In this document: positions 40,605 through 47,646 of the stretch, piece after piece
Position numbering within the stretch: the stretch's first letter is position 1
How the letters are laid out: every line of letters begins with the position of its first letter
Program-made: the position numbers and the translations under genes
The notes under the pieces: model-generated
What the model was told of the DNA's origin: nothing
Database searches by the model: none
Seen by the model: the letters and a program-made list of their open reading frames with translations, nothing else
Source of the DNA: a virus
DNA length: 64,000 bases
Direction: 5' to 3' (one strand)
IMG/VR virus record: IMGVR_UViG_3300025652_000001
Location: 1-64,000 of that record

Positions 40605-40850
40605 TCAGTTGATTTCTTGTAACTTTAACAGAACTTGGTTCATTATGTCAACATATTTCTTAGCTAATTCTATATCACTAGGAAGACAGGTTGATGTGGC
40701 TGTACTCCATTTCCCCATCACTATGTGTACAGAGAATACTTCTGTGTTCCCATACCAACCAGATATTCGTGTAGGGTGAGTGGTAGAGTTAATGATAACC
40801 TGACTCTGTGAACCCTCAGTAAACTTATTTAGCAGCTTACACTCGTGCAT
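40605..40850 (-). CDS. hypothetical protein, 81 aa
   Basis: Starts MHECKLLNKFTEGSQSQVI at ATG 40850, because GGGAGG stands 5 bases upstream. Beta-rich first half, helical end. The function is unknown. Confidence 0.6.
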   Translation of the reverse strand: MHECKLLNKFTEGSQSQVIINSTTHPTRISGWYGNTEVFSVHIVMGKWSTATSTCLPSDIELAKKYVDIMNQVLLKLQEIN

Positions 40851-40851
40851 A

Positions 40852-41043
40852 TTACCTCCCAATCAAGTCAATGAATAAAGCTTTCAAAACTTCCCGTAAA
40901 AACAGTAGTACATACTTTACTAAATATGCGGGCCAAAAGATACAGTAACCTATGTGAGTATAACTGAAATCATCTTCAAAGAAAATTAAGAGCCAAATAC
41001 ATAGTACAACTGCGACCATGAACCAAATTATAAATAATTCCAT
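40852..41043 (-). CDS. small membrane protein, 63 aa
   Basis: Two hydrophobic spans (residues about 3-22 and 32-50) and a short amphipathic end. Its last codons provide the next gene's ribosome binding site. The function is unknown. Confidence 0.6.
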   Translation of the reverse strand: MELFIIWFMVAVVLCIWLLIFFEDDFSYTHIGYCIFWPAYLVKYVLLFLREVLKALFIDLIGR

Positions 41044-41079
41044 TATACTCTCCTAGGTTGAATTTCATATTATTTCTCC

Positions 41080-41409
41080 TTATTTCTTAAACATTAATGG
41101 AACACGCATACTACCAAAACAATCTCTGTGTGACAAGCGAATATGACTAATTAATACTTTCTTAGCACGAGTCCAGTAAGGATCATCTTCAAAGAAGTAA
41201 TCATCTGGACGAAGCTTATCAAACACTTCAGTAAGAGACATAGGGCAGAAACCCTCAACAATCTTGATGAAAATAGAGACCAGATGACGATCATCTATTT
41301 TACCTTTAGAGTAGTAAAACCTACGATACACAGAGTTGACACGTTTATGTGGATCTTTAGACTTACAAGCACGAATGAATAAGGTCTGGATGGTGTCTGG
41401 TGTGTTCAT
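41080..41409 (-). CDS. hypothetical basic protein, 109 aa
   Basis: Starts MNTPDTIQTLFIRACKSKD at ATG 41409, with AGGAG upstream; the frame open to 41541 lies in the neighbour. Basic and helical, with HKRVNSVYRRFYYSKGK. The function is unknown. Confidence 0.6.
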   Translation of the reverse strand: MNTPDTIQTLFIRACKSKDPHKRVNSVYRRFYYSKGKIDDRHLVSIFIKIVEGFCPMSLTEVFDKLRPDDYFFEDDPYWTRAKKVLISHIRLSHRDCFGSMRVPLMFKK

Positions 41410-41410
41410 A

Positions 41411-41596
41411 TTATTTCTCCTGTTCAACATATTCGATGTTGAAGTGGAGCATGGGTATCTTACTACCATCCTGTAATATGACTTGAAAACCATCGTAGTT
41501 GTTTCCTGTGTATTTAAAAACCTTACCCACATATCGCTCATACCCTAGACGGATACCAGATGGTGTACGAACAGCAATTAATTTAACATCTCTCAT
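41411..41596 (-). CDS. hypothetical protein, 61 aa
   Basis: Small beta-rich protein (VGKVFKYTGNNYDGFQVILQ). AGGAGAAGCTACA precedes the ATG. Its leader carries the ACAACTTAAACA sequence shared with other promoters. The function is unknown. Confidence 0.6.
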   Translation of the reverse strand: MRDVKLIAVRTPSGIRLGYERYVGKVFKYTGNNYDGFQVILQDGSKIPMLHFNIEYVEQEK

Positions 41597-41632
41597 TGTA
41601 GCTTCTCCTGTCCTGTTTAAGTTGTTGTTACT

Positions 41633-41842
41633 TTATCCATTAGCGCTCCGTATACTTCTAAGTTTATCTGCTATGTACATGCGTGCGATATTGTCCTGTA
41701 AATCTTTAAGTAAAGCGTGACAATCAGCTTCAGTTGTAATTGTCGATAACAAGTCTTCACATAAAGCGTGATTACAGTCTTCAAGCTCCCTTATTTTGGA
41801 AGTTATAATGTTCATTCTCCCGACTATTTCTTGCTTATCCAT
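41633..41842 (-). CDS. hypothetical helical protein, 69 aa
   Basis: Charged and helical throughout, with four Cys-containing turns (EDCNHALC; ADCHALL). Overlaps the upstream gene by 8 bases. The function is unknown. Confidence 0.55.
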   Translation of the reverse strand: MDKQEIVGRMNIITSKIRELEDCNHALCEDLLSTITTEADCHALLKDLQDNIARMYIADKLRSIRSANG

Positions 41843-42071
41843 AGAACACCCTCTTAATTAGCACCAAGTCTCGTTGAATCTGGTACTTGTACTCATTAGC
41901 GTTTAATAGCTCAGAGTACCAAACCTCCGCCTCGTGTTCAGAATCAAAACCATGGAGGTACAAGCCATTAACACTAACCTCATTGTAATGTGAACCAATA
42001 GGTTTAGGTTCTTTTAATAGACCCTCTTCTGTCAACTCTTTCCAACAGTATTTATATTTAATTAGGCTCAT
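41835..42071 (-). CDS. hypothetical protein, 78 aa
   Basis: A soluble protein with a Y-Y-E-like aromatic pattern, resembling phage proteins with an SPOR-like or DUF-like beta-alpha-beta pattern (GFDSEHEAEVWYSELL in the helix). It is the first gene after the promoter at 42105-42133. The function is unknown. Confidence 0.6.
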   Translation of the reverse strand: MSLIKYKYCWKELTEEGLLKEPKPIGSHYNEVSVNGLYLHGFDSEHEAEVWYSELLNANEYKYQIQRDLVLIKRVFYG

Positions 42072-42104
42072 AGTTAACTCCCCTTGTTTCTTTAAGTTGT
42101 AGCC

Positions 42105-42133
42105 ACTTTAACCTCAAAGAACCCACTTGTCAA
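42105..42133 (-). promoter_or_regulatory. sigma70-like promoter
   Basis: TTGACA (42128-42133), 17-bp spacer, TAAAGT (42105-42110), minus strand. It overlaps the end of the gene at 42130. The leader begins with ACAACTTAAA. Confidence 0.6.
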
Positions 42134-42684
42134 CTTACTACCTTACCATCATACACATCTAGGCACCAGTTGTACATCTCTTCATAGTCAGTGAAGTCTA
42201 GTAGCTCATAAATAGTAAAAGCTAATTGTGCTACTTTCTTAAAGGCATAAGAATTAATCTCGGAATAGAGTTTCCAATCCTGATAAGACTTCTTCTTATT
42301 GAAACCCTTCTTGTCATATATCTTACACCATTCTTGGAATGTGTAGTCATAGTCCACCACATCTGCGTCAGTGGACACTAAATTATGCATGGAAAAACCA
42401 TAACTGGTGGAGTTATCTAATTTAAAACCAATGTCATATGCATCAAACAACATTAGAAAATGGTGGCACATGCTTTGCATAGGCTGTAACCAAGAATACC
42501 CCCAGACCCCTATATACTCACTCGCACCTACTTCAGTGTCCTCTTCCCAGTCTCTATCATACACAACTAAGGAACTAAGGGACTGGTAGGTAAGGGACTT
42601 ATCTACCCGTAACCAAGTGGGTAGAAAATGTAACCTGTTGACATGACTTCCAATGGTGAAACCTACGCTTTTCACTTCTCTCAT
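42130..42684 (-). CDS. hypothetical protein, 184 aa
   Basis: A soluble protein rich in Trp, Tyr and Asp, with a HFLMLFDAYDIGFKLDN stretch in the middle. No signal, membrane segment or recognised motif. It is the first gene after its own promoter at 42716-42743. Confidence 0.65.
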   Translation of the reverse strand: MREVKSVGFTIGSHVNRLHFLPTWLRVDKSLTYQSLSSLVVYDRDWEEDTEVGASEYIGVWGYSWLQPMQSMCHHFLMLFDAYDIGFKLDNSTSYGFSMHNLVSTDADVVDYDYTFQEWCKIYDKKGFNKKKSYQDWKLYSEINSYAFKKVAQLAFTIYELLDFTDYEEMYNWCLDVYDGKVVS

Positions 42685-42715
42685 TGTATTCTCCAGAACT
42701 GTTTAAGTTGTTGTA

Positions 42716-42743
42716 ATACTACCAGAGTTCTACATACTGTCAA
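42716..42743 (-). promoter_or_regulatory. sigma70-like promoter
   Basis: TTGACA (42738-42743), 16-bp spacer, TAGTAT (42716-42721), minus strand. The leader contains ACAACTTAAACA. It lies between the AP2/HNH gene and the gene at 42684. Confidence 0.6.
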
Positions 42744-42829
42744 TCATTATATTAAATATCCCTTATAATTTATTCTTATTAACTATGTTATTAACTGCTA
42801 TATCTAATATAAATAATCAAATGAGTTCT

Positions 42830-43399
42830 TCATCCTTCCCAAGCCATAAGGGCTTCATAAACTCTTTGGTCAATAGCCTCTTTGTAGGACAAAGCAATTT
42901 CTTTTACATGTAGTATCTTGGCAACTATGTAGTGCTTATGTGCATTGATGGGATCAAGGAAATAACCAAGATTGTGTACTTTACCATACTTACTTAAGGA
43001 CACTTGATAGTTGTTTTGGGGCTTGTGGTAACTAACCCCAATAGGGCAGTTACCACGCTTTGCTTGATGATCTAAAAACAGGCAATTAATCTCTTTCGGT
43101 ACAAAACAACAATTGTCTTCAGAATAAACCTTGTTGCCTTTGATTAGTATATCTTTATCCAATTGCCAACCCTCATTCCCAAAACCTACTTGATTATTGC
43201 ACCACTCTGCAAAGAACTGAAAATCCTTAAAGTTATCTGAAACAGTGCAACCTTTGTAAGTTGGCTTTCTGGTTGGTGTGCTCTTGCCGTAACACCTATT
43301 TAACATGCTTTTCCAAAGTCGGTATTCTTTTGTCAGACTACCTTCAGAATAACTTTTGTATTTCCCTTTAGTGTAATTCCCTATTTGTGATTTAATCAT
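42830..43399 (-). CDS. AP2/HNH homing-type endonuclease behind a structured RNA
   Basis: A 189-residue protein. The HNH-like core is YRLWKSMLNRCYG, then FKDFQFFAEWCNNQ, then GWQLDKDILIKGNKVYSEDNC. An AP2-type domain follows (CPIGVSYHKPQNNYQVSL...HNLGYFLDPINAH). It resembles the protein at 17392-18009. The ATG at 43399 is set by AGAGG 5 bases upstream; the frame open to 43483 lies in the RNA element. No target-gene fragment is seen beside it. Confidence 0.8.
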   Translation of the reverse strand: MIKSQIGNYTKGKYKSYSEGSLTKEYRLWKSMLNRCYGKSTPTRKPTYKGCTVSDNFKDFQFFAEWCNNQVGFGNEGWQLDKDILIKGNKVYSEDNCCFVPKEINCLFLDHQAKRGNCPIGVSYHKPQNNYQVSLSKYGKVHNLGYFLDPINAHKHYIVAKILHVKEIALSYKEAIDQRVYEALMAWEG

Positions 43400-43466
43400 T
43401 AAAACCTCTTCTATAATAACTATTTTAAATACTAATATAAACAATTCTTTTGAAATCAGATAATTT

Positions 43467-43864
43467 GGATAAAAGAATCCCATAGCTTGCCATATACTTT
43501 AAACAAAGTACCTAGACAAACCATTGGTTCTTTTATCCGAGACACATTCTCCGTCAACCGAGATGAACCCGCTGCATAAAGCAGAACAGCTATCCTGTAG
43601 CTGCGACAACCTGAATCCTACTGTAATCAATCAGGTTAGGGATTTACGCCTTACAGGGCGTTAAACCAGTGTTATCCCCTCACAACCCCACACTTTGAGC
43701 CTTGGTATCTTCTTGCTCTTTAGGACTGGTACGGTGAGTGCAGCTATTGCTAGACATATCTCTCCAATCCGATCTACTTTACTCTAAGTAGCAAATATCT
43801 CAAGTGTCATTTCTGTTAAATGAGAAGGACAGAGGAATACACTTAATAGAATATTCACCCTGTC
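43467..43864 (-). ncRNA. probable structured non-coding RNA, about 400 nt
   Basis: No good frame exists here, yet many stems are visible on the minus strand: GGACAG/CTGTCC at the 5' end; CTACTT/AAGTAG; ACCAGT/ACTGGT (43725-43730, 43665-43670) crossing CTCAC/GTGAG (43734-43738, 43679-43683), so a pseudoknot is possible; ACGCC/GGCGT; AACCTGA/TCAGGTT (43631-43637, 43608-43614); CAGCTA/TAGCTG (43598-43603, 43587-43592); and an 11-bp closing stem at 43528-43538 with 43467-43477. A sigma70-like promoter ends 6 bases before its 5' end. It leads into an AP2/HNH gene. Confidence 0.5.
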
Positions 43865-43869
43865 CCAAT

Positions 43870-43897
43870 AGTATCATGGTTTTAACCCTCTTGTCAA
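43870..43897 (-). promoter_or_regulatory. sigma70-like promoter of the structured RNA
   Basis: TTGACA (43892-43897), 16-bp spacer, GATACT (43870-43875), minus strand; the predicted start is GGGACAG at about 43864. The -35 lies inside an AACCCT/AGGGTT inverted repeat that follows the gene at 43894. Confidence 0.55.
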
Positions 43898-44127
43898 GGG
43901 TTATTGGTATTTATTTTTACTAAGTCCACCTCTTCATTATAAAAACACCAGCCACCAAGATCACTAAGTCCATCACCCCTGCCAAAGTTATCTGCTAAAC
44001 CTACACTGTCCTCCATTAGTTCAATAACTCTGTAAACATTTCCTACTGTAAACAGATCCTTAGAGTAGTCGCTATTATTAATAACCACCTTATCACCTAA
44101 CTTTATACCTTTTTCGTTAATTACCAT
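43894..44127 (-). CDS. hypothetical protein with small barrel-like fold, 77 aa
   Basis: The pattern KGIKLGDKVVINN...FTVGNVYRVIEL...GGWCFYNEEVDLV matches the SH3-like block seen in other proteins of this window. AGGAGAGATAAT precedes the ATG. Its leader contains copy 2 of the hairpin element. The function is unknown. Confidence 0.6.
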   Translation of the reverse strand: MVINEKGIKLGDKVVINNSDYSKDLFTVGNVYRVIELMEDSVGLADNFGRGDGLSDLGGWCFYNEEVDLVKINTNNP

Positions 44128-44173
44128 ATTATCTCTCCTAATTTATATTCATTAATACCCTTTAGGGTACTAC

Positions 44174-44214
44174 CCTACAAGCTCCTGTAAGCCTCATAGG
44201 GACGTTTTAACACC
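44174..44214 (-). promoter_or_regulatory. leader RNA hairpin element, copy 2
   Basis: Minus strand: GTTAAAACGTC followed by CCTA...GCT-loop-AGC...TAGG, as in copy 1 at 40104-40149. Further downstream lies a tight palindrome AGGGTA-C-TACCCT (44164-44176). It is in the leader of the gene at 44127. Confidence 0.5.
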
Positions 44215-44252
44215 TTTACCTATACAAAGGCATTGGTTTGTGGTTATTGAGC

Positions 44253-44534
44253 TTAGATGTAGGTTTTAAGAAGCTTTGTATAGTTTCCATAAGCCCTAAG
44301 TTCAGGGGAACTAAAAGCACAGTTTACTAGACAATACAACTCACCCTCCCCTAGAACCTCTTTAGCGAACTTTATATCTTCTGGGTATTTGGTAATATCC
44401 TTCCCCACGGAGTTAGCATAATCCCCTATTGCACAGTCGGAAAAGAATCTATTGTGATCAATCTCCCTATCCCTCGGTTGTGCATCACAAAATTCTACGA
44501 ACTTCTGGAACAACTCTTTGTTTTGTGTAGTCAT
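44253..44534 (-). CDS. hypothetical protein, 93 aa
   Basis: A charged soluble protein (ELFQKFVEFCDAQPRDREID at the N terminus) with a Tyr-rich end. It shares one base with the upstream stop. The function is unknown. Confidence 0.6.
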   Translation of the reverse strand: MTTQNKELFQKFVEFCDAQPRDREIDHNRFFSDCAIGDYANSVGKDITKYPEDIKFAKEVLGEGELYCLVNCAFSSPELRAYGNYTKLLKTYI

Positions 44535-45013
44535 TATACATTTTCTCCTTTCTTGAGTAAATACTCTTTAGTTTTAGCAATACAAATATCCAAATAGTCG
44601 ATAGCATCTTGGAATGTAGGGTTATCTGAATTAAGGTGGACAATTGAGTCCAGTTCTTCTTTAGTGAATAGGTTAGTCACTCTTGCCTCGTATTTCCGAC
44701 ACCCATAGTCAGATTGATAAACTGAGAAGGCTAGATATGGACATCCAATTACTTTTATACACACATCATCAAAATCCTTAGATAATACCTCCGCCAGACC
44801 AACAACATCACACTTAAACTTTGTGGGGGATATCTTAACAGCTTGATACCCAAAAATACAACAGATACTATCACAGAAGTGGTGTGTAGGTTCTTCTGTA
44901 ATCCAAGTGTCCATCTCCAAACGACTATTCTCAGCAACCATAACTTCTTGTAAAGTGGATTTAAGTTCTTCCAGTTGTTCGATGAAACTCATACCTTTAA
45001 ATTGTTTAGTCAT
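44534..45013 (-). CDS. hypothetical protein, 159 aa
   Basis: Starts MTKQFKGMSFIEQLEELKS at ATG 45013 (GGGAG upstream). An N-terminal coiled coil is followed by an FCDSICCIFGYQAVKIS segment and a C-terminal helix ending KKGENV. The frame to 45133 lies in the neighbour. The function is unknown. Confidence 0.6.
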   Translation of the reverse strand: MTKQFKGMSFIEQLEELKSTLQEVMVAENSRLEMDTWITEEPTHHFCDSICCIFGYQAVKISPTKFKCDVVGLAEVLSKDFDDVCIKVIGCPYLAFSVYQSDYGCRKYEARVTNLFTKEELDSIVHLNSDNPTFQDAIDYLDICIAKTKEYLLKKGENV

Positions 45014-45188
45014 AATCATTCTCCCAATATTTAGTTCGAATAGTCGATAATTGCTCAATAAGAACAGCAGTTGGTGGCAAGGCATTAAGGACAACAACCC
45101 CAACCCACCATTCCATACTAAAGGACTCAACACCCATATACTTCAATAAAATAGCAACAACTGTGCCTGTAATAACTGAAAACCACAT
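45006..45188 (-). CDS. small membrane protein, 60 aa
   Basis: Two hydrophobic spans (residues about 3-18 and 27-44). First gene after the promoter at 45246-45274, with AGGAGAAATAAATC before the ATG. The function is unknown. Confidence 0.6.
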   Translation of the reverse strand: MWFSVITGTVVAILLKYMGVESFSMEWWVGVVVLNALPPTAVLIEQLSTIRTKYWENDYD

Positions 45189-45245
45189 GATTTATTTCTC
45201 CTAAGTTTAATTTAAATTTCTGAACCAGATTCATGGTACAGGGAC

Positions 45246-45274
45246 ATTCTAACTACATTGTTTAAGGTTGTAAA
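45246..45274 (-). promoter_or_regulatory. sigma70-like promoter
   Basis: TTTACA (45269-45274), 17-bp spacer, TAGAAT (45246-45251), minus strand, directly behind the stop of the gene at 45278. It serves the gene at 45188. Confidence 0.65.
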
Positions 45275-45277
45275 GGG

Positions 45278-45529
45278 TTATTTAATTAATTTAGTTAGCT
45301 CAGTATCTTTATTTAACCACTGAGTCTCCTTAATCCAGACACCCCAAAAAGATTGTTTAATTTTTTGATAACAGTACTTGTATCCGCTATCCTCGCAGTA
45401 CCAAATCCCTCTGTCACATTTTATAGTGTAGGGGGCACCATCAACCTCAATCCAGTAATCTCCTAAACTACAAACATATACATCTTCTGGTAAAGTCCAA
45501 CTACCTATTAATTTTCTAAGTAATTTCAT
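45278..45529 (-). CDS. hypothetical protein, 83 aa
   Basis: A basic N terminus, then a Cys/Tyr/Trp-rich beta part (DRGIWYCEDSGYKYCYQKI) and a charged end. The function is unknown. Confidence 0.6.
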   Translation of the reverse strand: MKLLRKLIGSWTLPEDVYVCSLGDYWIEVDGAPYTIKCDRGIWYCEDSGYKYCYQKIKQSFWGVWIKETQWLNKDTELTKLIK

Positions 45530-45539
45530 AATTATTCTC

Positions 45540-46049
45540 CTAATTTAGTTCCCAGTGTTTGATAACAAGATTATTACATAAACTTCTATCGTTGTCAAAG
45601 AAAGATTTAATGTAACAGATAATTTTAGGTATCTGTTTACGGTTGAAGGTTCTATTCCAGCCACGATTAGCTTTAGAAATAGACTCTATGTGGATAAGGT
45701 CTAGACTACCTGAAAGTATTCCTTCATGCTGGTAAACTCCAGTTGAATCTAAATAGAAAGGTTTGCAGTACTTCAATTTTACTTCTAGAATTATATGGTT
45801 AAAATCTAAACCATTTCTAGTCCAATTATCCACATTTGTAAAGTCTTCTGGTACTGCAAATTCTACACGTTTGCGGAAATTTCCATAATAATCTACAACT
45901 TTAACCTTAACTTGACAGTTTTCAAACTGGTTCAATGTGGAACCTAGAAGAAATGCAAACACACCACAACCACCATGATTCAAATACTCCACACTTTCAT
46001 GTACAGCTTTACAAACCTTTAGAATCTCTTTCTTAGTAATCTTAGCCAT
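45540..46049 (-). CDS. hypothetical protein with possible Cys-His-Asp catalytic triad
   Basis: A 169-residue protein. A helix begins after NHGGCGVFAFLLGSTL, with Cys at the helix start; later FNHIILEVKL presents a His in a strand and KPFYLDSTGVY presents an Asp in the next strand. This C...H...D order and context are those of papain/transglutaminase-fold enzymes, so a cysteine peptidase or amidase is plausible but unproven. It is the last leftward gene before the repeat-rich divergent region. Confidence 0.55.
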   Translation of the reverse strand: MAKITKKEILKVCKAVHESVEYLNHGGCGVFAFLLGSTLNQFENCQVKVKVVDYYGNFRKRVEFAVPEDFTNVDNWTRNGLDFNHIILEVKLKYCKPFYLDSTGVYQHEGILSGSLDLIHIESISKANRGWNRTFNRKQIPKIICYIKSFFDNDRSLCNNLVIKHWELN

Positions 46050-46084
46050 TTTGAAAATCCCCTATGTTTGTTGTCGATGTGGAC

Positions 46085-46244
46085 ATTCTATCTAAATCCA
46101 ACTTAAATGCAAGAAATTCTATTAGATTTTATAATTCTAAGAACCGGATGTATTATTCTAAATTTGTACAGAGAAATTCTATGAAATATTCTAGCAGATT
46201 GTAGAATTTTATACTAAAATTCTATTGATTTCTGATAAATTCTG
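46085..46244. repeat. ATTCTA repeat array, helically phased
   Basis: Eight direct copies of ATTCTA/G (46085, 46116, 46134, 46155, 46176, 46188, 46219, 46239) and one inverted copy (46202). The spacings of 31, 18, 21, 21, 12, 31 and 20 bases are near whole helical turns. The array lies between the diverging genes at 46049 (-) and 46286 (+). Read on the minus strand each unit is TAGAAT, similar to a -10 box; the first copy probably is one. Confidence 0.65.
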
Positions 46245-46253
46245 TGAGATTAT
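46225..46253 (+). promoter_or_regulatory. candidate promoter of the rightward gene
   Basis: Plus strand TTGATT (46225-46230), 17-bp spacer, GATTAT (46248-46253). It overlaps the end of the repeat array, so proteins bound to the array could control it. Confidence 0.4.
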
Positions 46254-46285
46254 AGCATTTCATACAGAAACTAGAGGAAATTGTT

Positions 46286-46501
46286 ATGGTTAAGTGGGAG
46301 TATTTAGAGGTATCTATTGCACAGGGTATTAATGGTGACATTTCACTTATGGGTTGGTCATTAGAGTATTTGAGTCCTGACAACATTACAGTAAACGGTG
46401 TGTTGGATGATATAGGAGCACAAGCTTGGGAACTTGTAGGATTTCAAGGGACTAAGTATTTATTCAAACGTCCTATTGAGGGTTGGATTAAGGACTGGTG
46501 A
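46286..46501 (+). CDS. DUF4177-like protein, the only rightward gene of the region
   Basis: A 71-residue protein. It has the DUF4177 layout: KWEYLEV at the start, then VLDDIGAQAWELVGFQ and a basic end (YLFKRPIEGW). AGAGGAAATTGTT precedes the ATG. It is flanked on both sides by repeat arrays and transcribed against all neighbours. The family has no defined function. Confidence 0.75.
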   Translation: MVKWEYLEVSIAQGINGDISLMGWSLEYLSPDNITVNGVLDDIGAQAWELVGFQGTKYLFKRPIEGWIKDW

Positions 46502-46862
46502 TGTTTCACACACGGATGTAGACACAAAACGAGAGCCGGATGCGACTTCCTCTACAGAAAATTAGATCCAGAGGACTTTCTACAATTTGACAACCAGACG
46601 ATTTTCTACAGATCCAAATTTCCCGAGGTCTAGATGCGGATTTTTCTACACAGAATTTCCTGTACAGATAATAAAATCCAGACAATGGCGAATATAACAG
46701 CCAAAAACTATCAAAATGATAAGTTTAATATACATTTTATGATTACAGGAATGACAGGCACAGCCCTTGTCTTGTAGTCCGCCACCTTATAGTGCGCGCT
46801 TGATACCCCCCTTTCTGGTATGGTTGGTATTGTATAAGACTTCCTTGTCTTGTGTAAAGGGC
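46502..46862. other. gene-free region with TCTACA repeats
   Basis: No supported gene in 361 bases. Four copies of TCTACA (46551, 46579, 46605, 46645) plus TGTACA (46661), and three copies of CGGAT(G) occur in the first 170 bases; CGGATGTA and TTCTA-type words recur in the upstream array. The last part holds an AAGAC/GTCTT hairpin near 46830. It could be a replication origin or regulatory region; this is inference. Confidence 0.5.
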
Positions 46863-47081
46863 CTAACTTAATAATTTTAATCTAATTATTTCTAAGGCCA
46901 GATCATGCCTACCATAAAAACAATTATCACAAAAACACGTCTCACCTTTCCTTGCCTCCAATTCACTTTGCTCCCAATCATCAGTGGGTACGTCAAAATA
47001 GGGGTTCCGACTGTCATAGTAACATAAATAACTAAATACGGTTTGATCTTCCATTGAGAATACCTTTTTGTTTACTGGCAT
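46863..47081 (-). CDS. small zinc-ribbon-like protein, 72 aa
   Basis: Residues about 45-60 have CFCDNCFYGRHD, a Cys-x-Cys-x2-Cys...His pattern that may bind a metal; the rest is acidic and aromatic. It is driven by a promoter at 47097-47125. The function is unknown. Confidence 0.6.
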   Translation of the reverse strand: MPVNKKVFSMEDQTVFSYLCYYDSRNPYFDVPTDDWEQSELEARKGETCFCDNCFYGRHDLALEIIRLKLLS

Positions 47082-47096
47082 TATTGCCTAGTCGCA

Positions 47097-47125
47097 ATAC
47101 TACCAACACACTAGCCAATAGTCAA
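47097..47125 (-). promoter_or_regulatory. sigma70-like promoter
   Basis: TTGACT (47120-47125), 17-bp spacer, TAGTAT (47097-47102), minus strand, just upstream of the gene at 47081. The 200 bases further upstream hold no gene. Confidence 0.65.
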
Positions 47126-47331
47126 CCATTAAAACACGGTGATTTTTACTGAATAATAGCTACAGTATAAACCAATAGCTTTATAAGGCCTTTTAAGGCG
47201 ATTACAGGAAGGCTATAGGATAGGGTTGTTATGGTATTGGTAGAAGGGTTTAAATTGATTGTAGGACGTTATAGAAGGGATGATTTATTGAGTGAAGGGA
47301 GTAGATAGTGGGATTATGAAATTAAAGGCGT

Positions 47332-47356
47332 AAAAAAGCCGCCTCAATGGGCGGCT
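47332..47356 (-). terminator. rho-independent terminator
   Basis: Minus-strand AGCCGCC-CATTGA-GGCGGCT followed by TTTTTA, 20 bases after the gene at 47378. Confidence 0.88.
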
Positions 47357-47377
47357 AGGTTGTTTGGTGTATAAGGT

Positions 47378-47563
47378 TTAAACCTCCTCTAAATATCCGG
47401 CATACCCTCTTACTTTCATATCATTCAAATGTTTTGTGGCAGTAGCCTTACAAAACTCTTGTTTATCTTTATTTAGTAATACTGTCATCTTGTAGTCATC
47501 TTTTAGTTGTACATCTTCTGACCATGGGGATGAGCCGACCATTACACGAAAACGCTTACTCAT
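47378..47563 (-). CDS. hypothetical protein, 61 aa
   Basis: A small basic soluble protein with its own promoter and terminator, so it is a single-gene transcription unit. Contains one Cys. The function is unknown. Confidence 0.6.
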   Translation of the reverse strand: MSKRFRVMVGSSPWSEDVQLKDDYKMTVLLNKDKQEFCKATATKHLNDMKVRGYAGYLEEV

Positions 47564-47618
47564 AATTACACCTATAAGATTATTAAGCTAACCCCCTATG
47601 TGCTAGCCTGTGTTAATG

Positions 47619-47646
47619 ATTATACAGAATAAAGAAGGTAAGACAA
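47619..47646 (-). promoter_or_regulatory. sigma70-like promoter
   Basis: TTGTCT (47641-47646), 16-bp spacer, perfect TATAAT (47619-47624), minus strand, serving the gene at 47563. Confidence 0.7.

Noticed and set aside
43467-43864. Short words identical to 23S rRNA (GGGGATAACA, CCTAAAGAG, GGATAAAAG, TTTAAAGT)
   Set aside because: They are only 8-10 bases long and not all in the rRNA order; matches of this length are expected by chance against a 2.9-kb RNA, so this is not an rRNA fragment.
43467-43864. Group I intron
   Set aside because: A P7-like strand is visible, but I could not place P3, P4-P6 and P7 together, and no split exon flanks the element.
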